DNA of 41,500 bases from Melioribacteraceae bacterium (GCA_023230485.1 JALNXG010000032.1:1-41500), one strand, 5' to 3'; counted from the first letter of the stretch, positions 9,068-16,658 are shown. Program-made: numbers and translations. Notes: generated by a model not told the origin, from the sequence alone.

Positions 9068-9096
9068 AAATTAATCTATAATTTAACTTTATTCAA
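9068..9096 (-). promoter_or_regulatory. Possible promoter of comM
   Basis: On the minus strand TTGAAT (9096-9091), 17 nt, TAATTT (9073-9068), in the 68-nt gap before the ATPase gene. The stretch is very AT-rich, so chance matches are likely. Confidence 0.35.
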
Positions 9097-9101
9097 TATT
9101 T

Positions 9102-10370
9102 TCAAGCTGCTTTCTCAAGCAGTTTATTTTTTCCACTGAGCATTACGTTCACCAATTCGCTTTCATTCAATAATTCATGTGCAAGCTCTTGAACCATCTT
9201 TGGCGTTACTGCTTCGATAATACGAATTGTCTCCGTCATAGGTCTTACTTTACCATAATAAATTAAAGACTGCCCAATTCGCATCATCCTATTATTGGTG
9301 CTCTCCATACTCATTATCATATTGCCGATAATATATTCTTTAGCTCGGTTCAATTCCTTCTCTGTTACTTTTTTCGATTTTATTTTCACAAATTCTTTTC
9401 GGATAATCTCAAGTGCTTTCTCGGTAGTCTTATCATTTGTAGAAAAATAAACACCGAAAGTTGAAATATCATAAAATGAATTTAGGAATGTATTTATCTG
9501 ATAAGCGATTCCATTTTTTTCTCTTAGGTTCTGGAATAAACGAGAACTGCTCCCCTCGCCCAGAATATTCGATAGAACAGAAATCTCAACTCTGCGTTTG
9601 CTATTATATCCTTCGGTTGTATTGCCGATTATTACATGCGTTTGCTGAGTCTCTTTCTTAATATATAAATTCTGTCTAAAAGTATTTACAGGTTCAAGAA
9701 CAGCTCTATTACTTTTTCCTAAATCTTTCTGTAAATATTTATAAGCATACTTCACTACTTCTTTATGTTGAAGAAATCCCGATGCTACTATATATAGATT
9801 ATCGAAAGTGTAATGCTCTTTCATAAAATCATCTAAATCGCGTTTCTTGAATTTTTTAAGATTCCCTTTTGTCCCTATAATCGGAAGTTCTAATGAATTG
9901 CCTTTGAAGATTATACTCTCGAATTTATCAAAAATTAATTCTTCCGGATTATCTTCTATATCATCAAGTTCATCAATTACAACATTAGATTCATTTTTAA
10001 TATCTGTGCTTTTAAATAATGGATAGGAAACCATATCAGCAAGTACATCAAAAGTTTTTTCTAGATGAGATGAAAGTCCTCTTCCATAAAAACAGGTATG
10101 CTCTTTTGATGTGAATGCATTTAAGTATCCACCAAGCTCTTCTATCTCTTCGGAGATTTTTTTCGCGCTTCTTTTCTGCGTCCCTTTGAAAAGCATGTGC
10201 TCAATAAAATGACTGATACCATTATTTGCGTGTGATTCGAGACGAGAACCTACATTAAACCAAAATCCGAGAGAGAAAGATTTTACATGCGGAATCATTT
10301 CGGTAATAACTGTAACCCCATTCTGAAGCTTAGTGATATTTACATCGAGTGGTCTGATAATTTTTTCCAT
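9102..10370 (-). CDS. M16 family zinc peptidase (processing-peptidase-like)
   Basis: 422 aa without a signal peptide. The inverted zinc motif HFIEH (His54, Glu57, His58) lies in a segment typical of the family (GISHFIEHMLFKGT). The downstream Glu ligand region is NVVIDELDDIEDNPEE near residue 130. The second half is the inactive M16 lobe with EGSSSRLFQNLREKNGIAY. It resembles the short bacterial mitochondrial-processing-peptidase-beta-like enzymes (Bacillus YmxG type), which degrade peptides in a clam-shell chamber. It has its own promoter just upstream. Confidence 0.93.
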   Translation of the reverse strand: MEKIIRPLDVNITKLQNGVTVITEMIPHVKSFSLGFWFNVGSRLESHANNGISHFIEHMLFKGTQKRSAKKISEEIEELGGYLNAFTSKEHTCFYGRGLSSHLEKTFDVLADMVSYPLFKSTDIKNESNVVIDELDDIEDNPEELIFDKFESIIFKGNSLELPIIGTKGNLKKFKKRDLDDFMKEHYTFDNLYIVASGFLQHKEVVKYAYKYLQKDLGKSNRAVLEPVNTFRQNLYIKKETQQTHVIIGNTTEGYNSKRRVEISVLSNILGEGSSSRLFQNLREKNGIAYQINTFLNSFYDISTFGVYFSTNDKTTEKALEIIRKEFVKIKSKKVTEKELNRAKEYIIGNMIMSMESTNNRMMRIGQSLIYYGKVRPMTETIRIIEAVTPKMVQELAHELLNESELVNVMLSGKNKLLEKAA

Positions 10371-10388
10371 GGATAATTTTAATCGACA

Positions 10389-10417
10389 AATATAGAGAAA
10401 GGGAAAGCTTCTTACAA
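10389..10417 (-). promoter_or_regulatory. Promoter of the M16 peptidase gene
   Basis: Minus strand TTGTAA (10417-10412), 17-nt spacer, TATATT (10394-10389); transcription would start about 12 nt before the ATG region. Same box pattern as the tRNA and lexA promoters. Confidence 0.5.
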
Positions 10418-10428
10418 GGCAGTAATAA

Positions 10429-11199
10429 TTATGAGCGGAGTGTCCATAGAATATAATCCATAATTAATATCATTGCAGAGCTAAGAACAAATGAACGAAT
10501 AGTAGAATTGCCGACACCTTCAGCACCACCTTCGGTTCTGAAACCAATATGACAGCCCATCAATGCAGTAATACCACCAAAGATTCCTCCTTTAAGTAAT
10601 CCGAATAACATGTCGCCGAAATAAAAATAGCGTCTCACGGATTCAAAAAACACATTAAAGGAAACTCCAAGAAACTGATTGGAAATAAAAAATGCACCAA
10701 AGACTGCAATTACATTAGCATAGACTACAAGAATAGGTATCATAATAATAGATGCAAAAAATCTAGGTGATGCTAAAAAACCTACCGGATTAATTCCCAT
10801 TGTTTCGAGTGCATCAATCTGTTCGGTTACTTTCATGGATCCGATTTCCGCTGCTATTGAAGCCCCTACCCTGCCAGCTATCACAATTGCTGTTAGTACC
10901 GGTCCTAGTTCTGTGATAATTGCTTTAGTTGTGGCTGTACCTAGAAATGACAAAGGAGCAATCCCCTTTAATTGATATGCTGCTTGCCAAGCGGCAACAG
11001 CTCCTGTAAATAATGCTATTATAATTACTAATGGAAGTGAGTTTACTCCGATGTGCCCCATTTGGAAAACAAACTCTTTTCTATTTCTAAGAAGTTTTGG
11101 TCCATTTTTAATAATATCGAAGAATAATATCGAAACCTGACCAAACTCTCTAAAGAATTGGATAGTCTTACTTCCCAATGCAGTAATAATGTTATTCAT
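10429..11199 (-). CDS. mlaE: MlaE/YrbE family ABC transporter permease
   Basis: 256 aa integral inner-membrane protein of about five or six helices. It has the family signatures ALFTGAVAAWQAAYQL, ITELGPVLTAIVIAGRVGASIAAEIGSMKVTEQIDALETMGINP, and GGITALMGCHIGF near the C-terminus. MlaE forms the permease dimer of the Mla lipid-transport machine, moving phospholipids between the membranes with MlaF (ATPase) and MlaD. No ATPase or MCE-domain gene is adjacent in this window. The antiporter gene is upstream (15-nt gap) and a peptidase downstream. The partner genes must lie elsewhere. Confidence 0.93.
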   Translation of the reverse strand: MNNIITALGSKTIQFFREFGQVSILFFDIIKNGPKLLRNRKEFVFQMGHIGVNSLPLVIIIALFTGAVAAWQAAYQLKGIAPLSFLGTATTKAIITELGPVLTAIVIAGRVGASIAAEIGSMKVTEQIDALETMGINPVGFLASPRFFASIIMIPILVVYANVIAVFGAFFISNQFLGVSFNVFFESVRRYFYFGDMLFGLLKGGIFGGITALMGCHIGFRTEGGAEGVGNSTIRSFVLSSAMILIMDYILWTLRS

Positions 11200-11214
11200 A
11201 TAGTAATAGTGATT

Positions 11215-12894
11215 TTATAGTGCCTTAAAATTAGTAATAAAGTTATTAATATCACCTGATTCAATTAATTCTTTTACCGATTCTTCATCTTTGAATTTCT
11301 TTGAGATTTCCGAAATTAATCGGAGTTGAAGTTCCGGATGATCAAAAGGAGTAAGCAAGAGAATAATAATTTTAGCCGGCTTTTCATCAAGCGATTCGAA
11401 ATTGATTCCTTCTTTTGAAACAGCAATCGCGAAATGAACTTCCGAAATTTTGATCTTAGCATGCGGAAGCGCAAGATGATTGCCTAATCCTGTGGAGATA
11501 ATCGATTCCCTTTTCATTACCTCACTTTTAATATAGGTATAATCAAGCTTATACCTCTCAGAAAGTTTTCTAATTAATTCTTCGATTACAGATTCTTTTG
11601 AATCAGAATTTGTAAAGAATACCAGATCGGGTCTAAGTAATGAATTTATATCAATTGAATTTTTGAATCGCTTAATAAAGTAACTCATAAATGGTGCACT
11701 TGATAAAGAAGTAACGAGTGCCATAATAACAAGTGCGACGAAAACTCTTTCATGTATAAGACCTGCCTGCAAGGCAAGAATACCAAGAACAATTTCCATT
11801 GCACCACGAGAGTTCATTCCGAATCCAATTGCAAGTGCTTCATCCTTTTTCATACCGCCCCAATAAGCACCTAATCCACAGCCGATTACTTTACCTGCAA
11901 ATGCAAGTACAACAAATATCAATACGATCATAAAATCGAAACTAGTGATAAAATTTACTCTAAGTCCGATTGAAACAAAAAATAATGGAGCAAAAATATT
12001 TGTTACAAATTGCTGGACCATCTCTCTTGTCTGCTCTTTTAAGTGTGCAGAATCACCAATAGCTATACCTACAATAAATGCTCCGAAGATTGCATGAATG
12101 CCGATATATTCAGTAAATGCCGCACCTAAAAATCCAAGAATAAATATAAAATTTAATATACCGCCTGGATAGGTAGTCTTATTTTGGATGAATGGAATGA
12201 TTCGATTAAATATTTTCCTCCCAATAATTAGCATAAATGCAATAAAAACCAAAGTGGAAGTGACTATTATAGAAATATCAAAACCGTGTCCTGATTGTCC
12301 CAACATTCCGAGTATAAAAGAGAACACTAACCAGCCAATTAGGTCATTAAACATTGCAGAAGCTATTATTAAGAAACCAATTTGTGTCTTAAAAATATTA
12401 AGGTCCATTAATGTTCTTGCAACTACCGGGAGAGCGGTAATAGAAAGTGCAGTTCCTACAAATAGAGCAAAAATTAATGTTAATGAAGGGTCTTTGATTC
12501 CAAGAAATTCAGGGAAAAAATATGCAGCCAAAAAACCAATAGCAAAAGGAAATACCATTCCAATTACACTTGTGTATAAAGCTGTTTTCCCTTGTTTAAA
12601 TACTAATGACAAATTAACTTCCAATCCGGAAACTAAAAGAAGCATTATAACTGCAAGGTTTGTTATTCCATCTATCGCTATATCTGTTGACTTTGAATTA
12701 GTGAAAATAGCATTAAACATATCTGGTGCGATAGTGCCAAAGACTGTTGGACCAAGAATGATACCGGCAAGGATTTCACCAACGACAGATGGCTGTTTTA
12801 TAAGTCGCATTAATTCGCCAAAAACTTTCGCGGCGAATAACATTACACTAATTGCAATTAGAAATCTAGTTATATCTTCTGGAGTTAAATTCAT
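11215..12894 (-). CDS. CPA2-type cation/proton antiporter fused to a PTS EIIA-like domain
   Basis: 559 aa. Residues about 1-400 form 11-13 membrane helices of the Na+/H+ exchanger (KefB/NapA-like) family. They include IMLLLVSGLEVNL, FNDLIGW (the Asp in the ion-binding helix) and GMNSRGAMEIVLG. Residues about 420-555 look like a PTS fructose/nitrogen-type EIIA domain, with the candidate phospho-histidine in NHLALPHAK. The EIIA part suggests that transport is controlled by phosphorylation or by binding, as in PTS-Ntr signalling. The universal stress protein gene ends 7 nt upstream, so the two are cotranscribed. Confidence 0.9.
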   Translation of the reverse strand: MNLTPEDITRFLIAISVMLFAAKVFGELMRLIKQPSVVGEILAGIILGPTVFGTIAPDMFNAIFTNSKSTDIAIDGITNLAVIMLLLVSGLEVNLSLVFKQGKTALYTSVIGMVFPFAIGFLAAYFFPEFLGIKDPSLTLIFALFVGTALSITALPVVARTLMDLNIFKTQIGFLIIASAMFNDLIGWLVFSFILGMLGQSGHGFDISIIVTSTLVFIAFMLIIGRKIFNRIIPFIQNKTTYPGGILNFIFILGFLGAAFTEYIGIHAIFGAFIVGIAIGDSAHLKEQTREMVQQFVTNIFAPLFFVSIGLRVNFITSFDFMIVLIFVVLAFAGKVIGCGLGAYWGGMKKDEALAIGFGMNSRGAMEIVLGILALQAGLIHERVFVALVIMALVTSLSSAPFMSYFIKRFKNSIDINSLLRPDLVFFTNSDSKESVIEELIRKLSERYKLDYTYIKSEVMKRESIISTGLGNHLALPHAKIKISEVHFAIAVSKEGINFESLDEKPAKIIILLLTPFDHPELQLRLISEISKKFKDEESVKELIESGDINNFITNFKAL

Positions 12895-12901
12895 TGATTA
12901 A

Positions 12902-13732
12902 TCACTTTATTAATAAGATTGAACAAGGAAGCTCTTTAAAAATAAACTCTTCATTATGCTGAAAAAATCTATCGATGAAGCTAAGTTTTTTACTTGGAGC
13001 CGACATAATTAATAGATCGCTTCCATTTTTCTTAACAAAATTATTTGCTTCCCACCCTTCCTTACCATATAAGCAAATACCCTTAACATCAATACCCGTT
13101 AAATTTAATTCGCTAATAAACACATCCATTTTTTCTGTTTCTTCACAATGCCAAACTTTTCTTTTCTTTTCTGTTTCATCGGTTGAACCGGTATCGTAGA
13201 CTGTAATAGCTAATCCGGGTACTTCATATTCTCTTATCAAACAAATCTCAGTTGACTTTTCTCTTAATGCAATTTGATAAGCGATATTAACCAATATTTC
13301 GCTTTCGTATGAATAATCTACCTGTACAGAAATTTTCTTAAATGGTTTAGGCTCTACCGAAGGCTCGGTTAAAATAAAAAGTGAGCAGTACGGATCTCTC
13401 ATTAATTTCCGTGCAACAGATCCGAGATAATATTTAATCATTTTTTCTTTTTCTAATGCACCTGCAATTAAAAGATCAACATTGTTTTCCTTGCATTTAG
13501 CATTGATTACTTTAGCCGGTTCTCCTTCACCCCAGACGATATGAATGCTTTCAGGATTGAATCCGGAGTTGGATATTAGTTCTAGCAGTCTATTTTCTAT
13601 TGCATCATTTTTACTGCCGACATGAATAAAAATTACCTCGGAACCAAATTGTTCGCTATATACTTTTGTCTCTTTTAATAATGCCATACTATTAGGTGAG
13701 AAAGTAACTGCAAGTCCAATTTTTTTGAACAT
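12902..13732 (-). CDS. Tandem-domain universal stress protein (UspA family)
   Basis: 276 aa with two Usp repeats. The first (about 1-125) has KIGLAVTFSPNS at the start and the ATP-binding-like NVDLLIAGALEKEKMIKYYLGSVARKLM stretch. The second (about 130-276) ends KNGSDLLIMSAP...ELPCSILLIK. Usp proteins bind ATP or act as stress chaperones or signalling partners. Its tight linkage to an antiporter suggests it senses or regulates ion transport; this pairing is common among bacteria. The upstream region is shared with the divergent ilvE. Confidence 0.9.
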   Translation of the reverse strand: MFKKIGLAVTFSPNSMALLKETKVYSEQFGSEVIFIHVGSKNDAIENRLLELISNSGFNPESIHIVWGEGEPAKVINAKCKENNVDLLIAGALEKEKMIKYYLGSVARKLMRDPYCSLFILTEPSVEPKPFKKISVQVDYSYESEILVNIAYQIALREKSTEICLIREYEVPGLAITVYDTGSTDETEKKRKVWHCEETEKMDVFISELNLTGIDVKGICLYGKEGWEANNFVKKNGSDLLIMSAPSKKLSFIDRFFQHNEEFIFKELPCSILLIK

Positions 13733-13926
13733 AAAATCCCTGCTTATTTAGTCAAAATTTGATATTGATAACTTTCTGATTTTTTATATATTACACTTAA
13801 TTCTCTTTGAGAGAATACAAATTATCTTTTCAAAGAAGATATTCTTTCAATAATAGGATTAATAAATAACATTTTCAAAAGAATTAAAATAAAAACGATG
13901 CCTAATTATAAGGATTAATGTAAGCT
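13733..13926. promoter_or_regulatory. Divergent intergenic region: ilvE promoter, long leader and two inverted repeats
   Basis: The 194-nt gap lies between uspA (minus) and ilvE (plus). A plus-strand promoter candidate is TTGATA (13765-13770), 16 nt, TATATT (13787-13792). It gives an ilvE leader of about 128 nt. Inside the leader are two perfect 6-bp inverted repeats: ATTCTC-5-GAGAAT (13800-13816) and AAAGAA-4-TTCTTT (13832-13847). Just before ilvE are a six-codon ORF (13898-13918) and an overlapping ATG-TAA start-stop pair (13918-13923). They sit between the AGGA and the ilvE start. No transcription terminator is evident in the leader. Confidence 0.45.
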
Positions 13927-14997
13927 ATGAGCGAAATTACACTCGAGTTATCAGAAAAAAAATCTGAGGTAGACCTTCCTGAGAATTTACTTTTTGGAAG
14001 AGTATTTACTGAGCACTTATTTGAAGTGGACTACGATGAATCAAAAGGAGGTTGGCATAACCCCAAAATTAAAAAATTTTCTAATTTAAATATTAGTCCC
14101 GCCGCAATGGTATTCCATTACGGTCAGTCAATCTTTGAAGGATTGAAAGCTTATAAACAGCAAAACGGAGATTTTGTTCTATTCCGTCCTGATAAGAATA
14201 TTGAACGATTGAATAGATCAGCGCGAAAAATGTGTATTCCGGAAGTATCGCCTGAATTAGTTTTGAACGCAATGAAAGAATTAGTAAAAATTGATAGAGA
14301 TTGGATGCCTGGAAAACCAGGGCATGCACTTTATATCAGACCTGTTATGTTTGCAAGCGAGCCATCGTTAGGTGTTCGTCCTTCAGATACTTATAAATTA
14401 ATTATAATGTTGAGTCCCGTAGGACCATATTATCCGGAGGGATTTAAGCCTGTACCAATTTTAGTAACTGATGAATACGTAAGAGCAGTTAGGAAAGGAA
14501 TTGGAGATTGTAAAACAGCAGGTAATTATGCAGCAAGTATTTTAGCTCAAAGAGAAGCGAAAAAACTTGGCTATTCTCAAGTGCTTTGGTTAGATGGGAT
14601 CGAACAAAAATATCTTGAAGAAGTTGGGACTATGAATATTTTCGTTCAGTTCAAAAACGAAGTTGCCACTCCAATGCTTACAGGTTCTATTCTCCCCGGC
14701 GTTACACGTATGTCGGTAATCCAGATTCTAAGAGATTGGGGATATACAGTGAACGAAAGAATGATCTCGATTGAAGAAGTTTCTAATGCATATATGACTG
14801 GTGATTTAATTGAGATATTCGGTACAGGTACGGCGGCGGTTATTTCTTCTATCAGCAAACTTAAATTTAATGATCAGATGATGATATTTAATGAAAATGA
14901 AGCCGGAGAACTTGGCACACGTCTTTATAATGAATTAGCCAGTATTCATGAAGGCAAAATTCCTGATAGATACGGATGGAATGTACTTATAGATTAA
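13927..14997 (+). CDS. ilvE: Branched-chain amino acid aminotransferase
   Basis: 356 aa, the long (type II) BCAT form. It performs the last step of Ile, Leu and Val synthesis, moving an amino group from glutamate to the 2-oxo acids with PLP. The PLP lysine is Lys196 in GDCKTAGNYAAS. FHYGQSIFEGLKAYK at 63-77 and the late IFGTGTAAVISSI loop are typical. The nearest strong ribosome site (AGGA at 13911-13914) is 12 nt upstream, unusually far. The gene stands alone: a separate RNA promoter begins 3 nt after its stop codon. Confidence 0.97.
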   Translation: MSEITLELSEKKSEVDLPENLLFGRVFTEHLFEVDYDESKGGWHNPKIKKFSNLNISPAAMVFHYGQSIFEGLKAYKQQNGDFVLFRPDKNIERLNRSARKMCIPEVSPELVLNAMKELVKIDRDWMPGKPGHALYIRPVMFASEPSLGVRPSDTYKLIIMLSPVGPYYPEGFKPVPILVTDEYVRAVRKGIGDCKTAGNYAASILAQREAKKLGYSQVLWLDGIEQKYLEEVGTMNIFVQFKNEVATPMLTGSILPGVTRMSVIQILRDWGYTVNERMISIEEVSNAYMTGDLIEIFGTGTAAVISSISKLKFNDQMMIFNENEAGELGTRLYNELASIHEGKIPDRYGWNVLID

Positions 14998-14999
14998 TA

Positions 15000-15028
15000 T
15001 TGACACTAAATATGGAATTTATTAAAAT
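15000..15028 (+). promoter_or_regulatory. Strong sigma-70-like promoter of the ncRNA gene
   Basis: TTGACA (15000-15005), a 17-nt spacer, and TAAAAT (15023-15028). This is the best -35 match in the window, placed immediately after the ilvE stop codon. It predicts a start near 15035, with no coding sequence following before the terminator. Confidence 0.7.
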
Positions 15029-15034
15029 GAGTTT

Positions 15035-15171
15035 AGTTTAATAGTTTTGAGTCGAGAACCCGTTTTAGTCCGGGCTTTACAACGGTGGAAGGAGCTAGCA
15101 TACGCGATATATGTGTAGTTCGTAACGCTCAAAAAATTGCTCTCTTGTGAAAACTTGAGGGCATTTTTTTT
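15035..15171 (+). ncRNA. Unidentified structured small RNA, about 135 nt
   Basis: A consensus promoter and a Rho-independent terminator bracket this stretch, which has no credible ORF. The RNA closes on itself through TTTTGAG (15045-15051) pairing with CTCAAAA (15128-15134). Inside are GAAC (15056-15059) with GTTC (15118-15121), a small hairpin CCCG...CGGG (15059-15074), and a hairpin CTA.CATA...TATG.TAG (15095-15118). The last two share one base with the GAAC helix. The loop region GGTGGAAGGAGC lies at the exact centre. A GGAA centre recalls the bacterial SRP RNA, but the AGCAG/CAGG internal loop of SRP is missing. A 6S-type RNA is another option. The family is not identified. Confidence 0.6.
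15138..15171 (+). terminator. Rho-independent terminator of the ncRNA
   Basis: Seven-bp stem TGCTCTC (15138-15144) with GAGGGCA (15157-15163) including one G-U pair, a 12-nt loop, then eight T. The upstream A-run also makes it weakly bidirectional. Confidence 0.85.
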
Positions 15172-15302
15172 GATATTCACTTAAATTAAGGTAAAAACTA
15201 ACTTATTTAATAAACTGTCCGGTATATGAAAGCAATCAGATGACTTAATTCTAAAAATTCACAAAAATAATCGAATTAAGAGAAATTATTTTACGAAATT
15301 AC
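15172..15302. other. Non-coding spacer between the ncRNA terminator and the lexA promoter
   Basis: AT-rich spacer without an ORF of note. The only structure seen is an 8-bp inverted repeat CTTAATTC (15244-15251) and GAATTAAG (15273-15280), 21 nt apart, about 25 nt upstream of the lexA -35 box. No T-run follows it, so it is not an obvious terminator. It could be a protein-binding site or chance. Confidence 0.4.
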
Positions 15303-15331
15303 TTGACTAGTGTTACTTTGTTCACTATATT
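15303..15331 (+). promoter_or_regulatory. lexA promoter
   Basis: TTGACT (15303-15308), 17-nt spacer, TATATT (15326-15331). Start is predicted near 15338. The spacer is filled by the first copy of the palindrome described next. Confidence 0.7.
15308..15327. promoter_or_regulatory. Candidate LexA operator 1 (TAGTG-N10-CACTA)
   Basis: A 20-bp site with perfect 5-bp inverted ends, TAGTG (15308-15312) and CACTA (15323-15327). It lies between the -35 and -10 boxes of lexA, so binding would block RNA polymerase. It differs from the E. coli CTGT-N8-ACAG and Gram-positive GAAC-N4-GTTC SOS boxes. Confidence 0.65.
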
Positions 15332-15336
15332 TGAAT

Positions 15337-15356
15337 TAGTGAACAAAAGGACACTA
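15337..15356. promoter_or_regulatory. Candidate LexA operator 2 (TAGTG-N10-CACTA)
   Basis: Second copy: TAGTG (15337-15341), 10 nt, CACTA (15352-15356). It is centred 29 bp after the first copy, close to three helical turns. It covers the predicted transcription start and the AAAGGA ribosome site and ends 2 nt before the lexA ATG. The inner arms of the two sites also form a 10-bp inverted repeat (TTGTTCACTA with TAGTGAACAA). Confidence 0.65.
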
Positions 15357-15358
15357 TA

Positions 15359-15994
15359 ATGAAAAAAGAATTAACAGAAAAACAAAATAACATACTTTCA
15401 TTCATAGATGAAAGCATTTCAATGAATGGTTATCCCCCAACCTATCGTGAGATTGGTAAGCAATTTGGCATATCAAGTACATTCGGAGTTAAGCGTCATA
15501 TTGATGCCTTGATTAAGAAAGGATATGTAACAGCCGAATCAAATTCAAGCAGAACTTTAAGTATTATCGATAACACCCCTAAAAATAAATCAGTTAGCTT
15601 CGATAATAGTATAGAGATTCCTATTGTTGGACGGGTAGCAGCAGGTCAGCCGATACTCGCTCAAGAAAATATTGATGGGAATATCTTGTTAGACCGTAGC
15701 ATGATAAATGGTAGAAGCGAATGTTTCGGTCTAAAGGTAAAGGGTGATTCGATGAAAAACGCCGGTATCTATGAAGGCGATTTAGTAATTGTTGCCCCAC
15801 AGAAAGATGCAAATAATGGAGATATAGTGATTGCTCTTCTGGGTGATGAAGCCACTATGAAACGATTTATGAGAACTAAGGATCAAGTAATTCTTAGACC
15901 GGAGAATGAAGATTATAATGATATCGTAGTACAAGATGTCGAATCATTCTCTTTAATTGGTAAAGTAGTTGGCGTTTTTAGAACTTATAACTAA
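15359..15994 (+). CDS. lexA: LexA repressor, SOS regulator and self-cleaving S24 peptidase
   Basis: 211 aa. The N-terminal winged helix (1-70) has the family sequence LTEKQNNILSFIDE and GYPPTYREIGKQFGI. The self-cleavage bond is Ala95-Gly96 (GRVAAGQP). The catalytic pair is Ser131 in KGDSMK and Lys168 in EATMKRF. LexA represses DNA-damage genes until RecA filaments trigger its cleavage. Two palindromes over its own promoter indicate autoregulation. Two small genes follow within 11 and 17 nt and should share its control. Confidence 0.97.
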   Translation: MKKELTEKQNNILSFIDESISMNGYPPTYREIGKQFGISSTFGVKRHIDALIKKGYVTAESNSSRTLSIIDNTPKNKSVSFDNSIEIPIVGRVAAGQPILAQENIDGNILLDRSMINGRSECFGLKVKGDSMKNAGIYEGDLVIVAPQKDANNGDIVIALLGDEATMKRFMRTKDQVILRPENEDYNDIVVQDVESFSLIGKVVGVFRTYN

Positions 15995-16005
15995 AGGGTG
16001 TTCTT

Positions 16006-16251
16006 ATGAAAAGTCTATTATTTACAACAGCTATTATTAAAAGATTAAAAGTATCATTTATTTTTGGCGCAGAACTCATTTCTTTGGAACCTTATTACAT
16101 TTCAAAGAATAAAAATGGTGAGAAAGTTGTATTTGGAAGAATTAATAATTTGAATGAAATTAGAGTTTTTGAATATAACAAGATTTTCAATCTAAGACTA
16201 TTAGAACAAAACAGATTTTCTCCACTAATTCCGATACTCCCTGTAAATTAA
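16006..16251 (+). CDS. Small protein resembling a stand-alone WYL-like domain
   Basis: 81 aa, start ATG preceded by AAGGGTG, 11 nt after the lexA stop. No family was identified with certainty. By eye, the stretch LEPYYISKNKNGEKVVFGRI, then EIRVFEYNKI, follows the spacing of WYL domains (PY, G before a short strand, RxF, then a basic/hydrophobic I). WYL domains are SH3-like ligand-binding modules found in regulators of DNA damage response and phage defence. Here no helix-turn-helix is attached. The position in the lexA transcript suggests damage-inducible expression. Treat the WYL assignment as tentative. Confidence 0.6.
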   Translation: MKSLLFTTAIIKRLKVSFIFGAELISLEPYYISKNKNGEKVVFGRINNLNEIRVFEYNKIFNLRLLEQNRFSPLIPILPVN

Positions 16252-16268
16252 ATAATAGGAGACACGTG

Positions 16269-16658
16269 ATGACAAATAAAAGTGCAAATAAAAGAGACAA
16301 AGTCGATAAATTAATTGATCAGTTTTGGAAACATGGTTTTCTTACACTCAGTAGAAAATATGGCAAGTACCTTCCGGAACCAAAACCAATTGGTCAATAT
16401 GATATTGATGCATTAGGTAAATATAAAAGAAAATTAGCAATTGGAATTACTGTAACTGAAGAAGATTTGAGCAATAATAATCTCGTTACAAAAATTAATT
16501 TCATCGCAAAAGGATATCCGAGATTAAATAATTTTCTTCTAACTATCTTTGTCGGAGTTCCATCAGAGCTATTTTTAAAAACAAGTATGTACCTTTATCA
16601 ATTGGAAAATGACGTACAATCTAAAATCAAATTGATATCAATCCCCTCAGGAAAATAA
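16269..16658 (+). CDS. Hypothetical protein in the lexA unit; possible nuclease-like fold
   Basis: 129 aa from the ATG at 16269, with AGGAGA 6 nt upstream; an in-frame GTG at 16266 is less well spaced. The N-terminus is strongly basic and contains no signal peptide. The middle (PEPKPIGQYDIDALGKY then KRKLAIGITVTEEDL) looks like alternating strands with acidic residues. This recalls restriction-endonuclease-like folds, but the E-x-K dyad is not convincing. Function unknown. Its place in the lexA transcript makes a role in damage response or mutagenesis plausible. Confidence 0.6.
   Translation: MTNKSANKRDKVDKLIDQFWKHGFLTLSRKYGKYLPEPKPIGQYDIDALGKYKRKLAIGITVTEEDLSNNNLVTKINFIAKGYPRLNNFLLTIFVGVPSELFLKTSMYLYQLENDVQSKIKLISIPSGK

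Noticed and set aside
12188..12901. 237-codon open frame on the plus strand opposite the antiporter gene
   Set aside because: It is the antisense image of a clear antiporter with family motifs; it has no start context or protein family.
15035..15171. Naming the ncRNA as SRP 4.5S RNA because of the central GGAA
   Set aside because: The AGCAG and CAGG sides of the universal SRP internal loop are not present and the pairs next to GGAA do not form, so the name cannot be supported.
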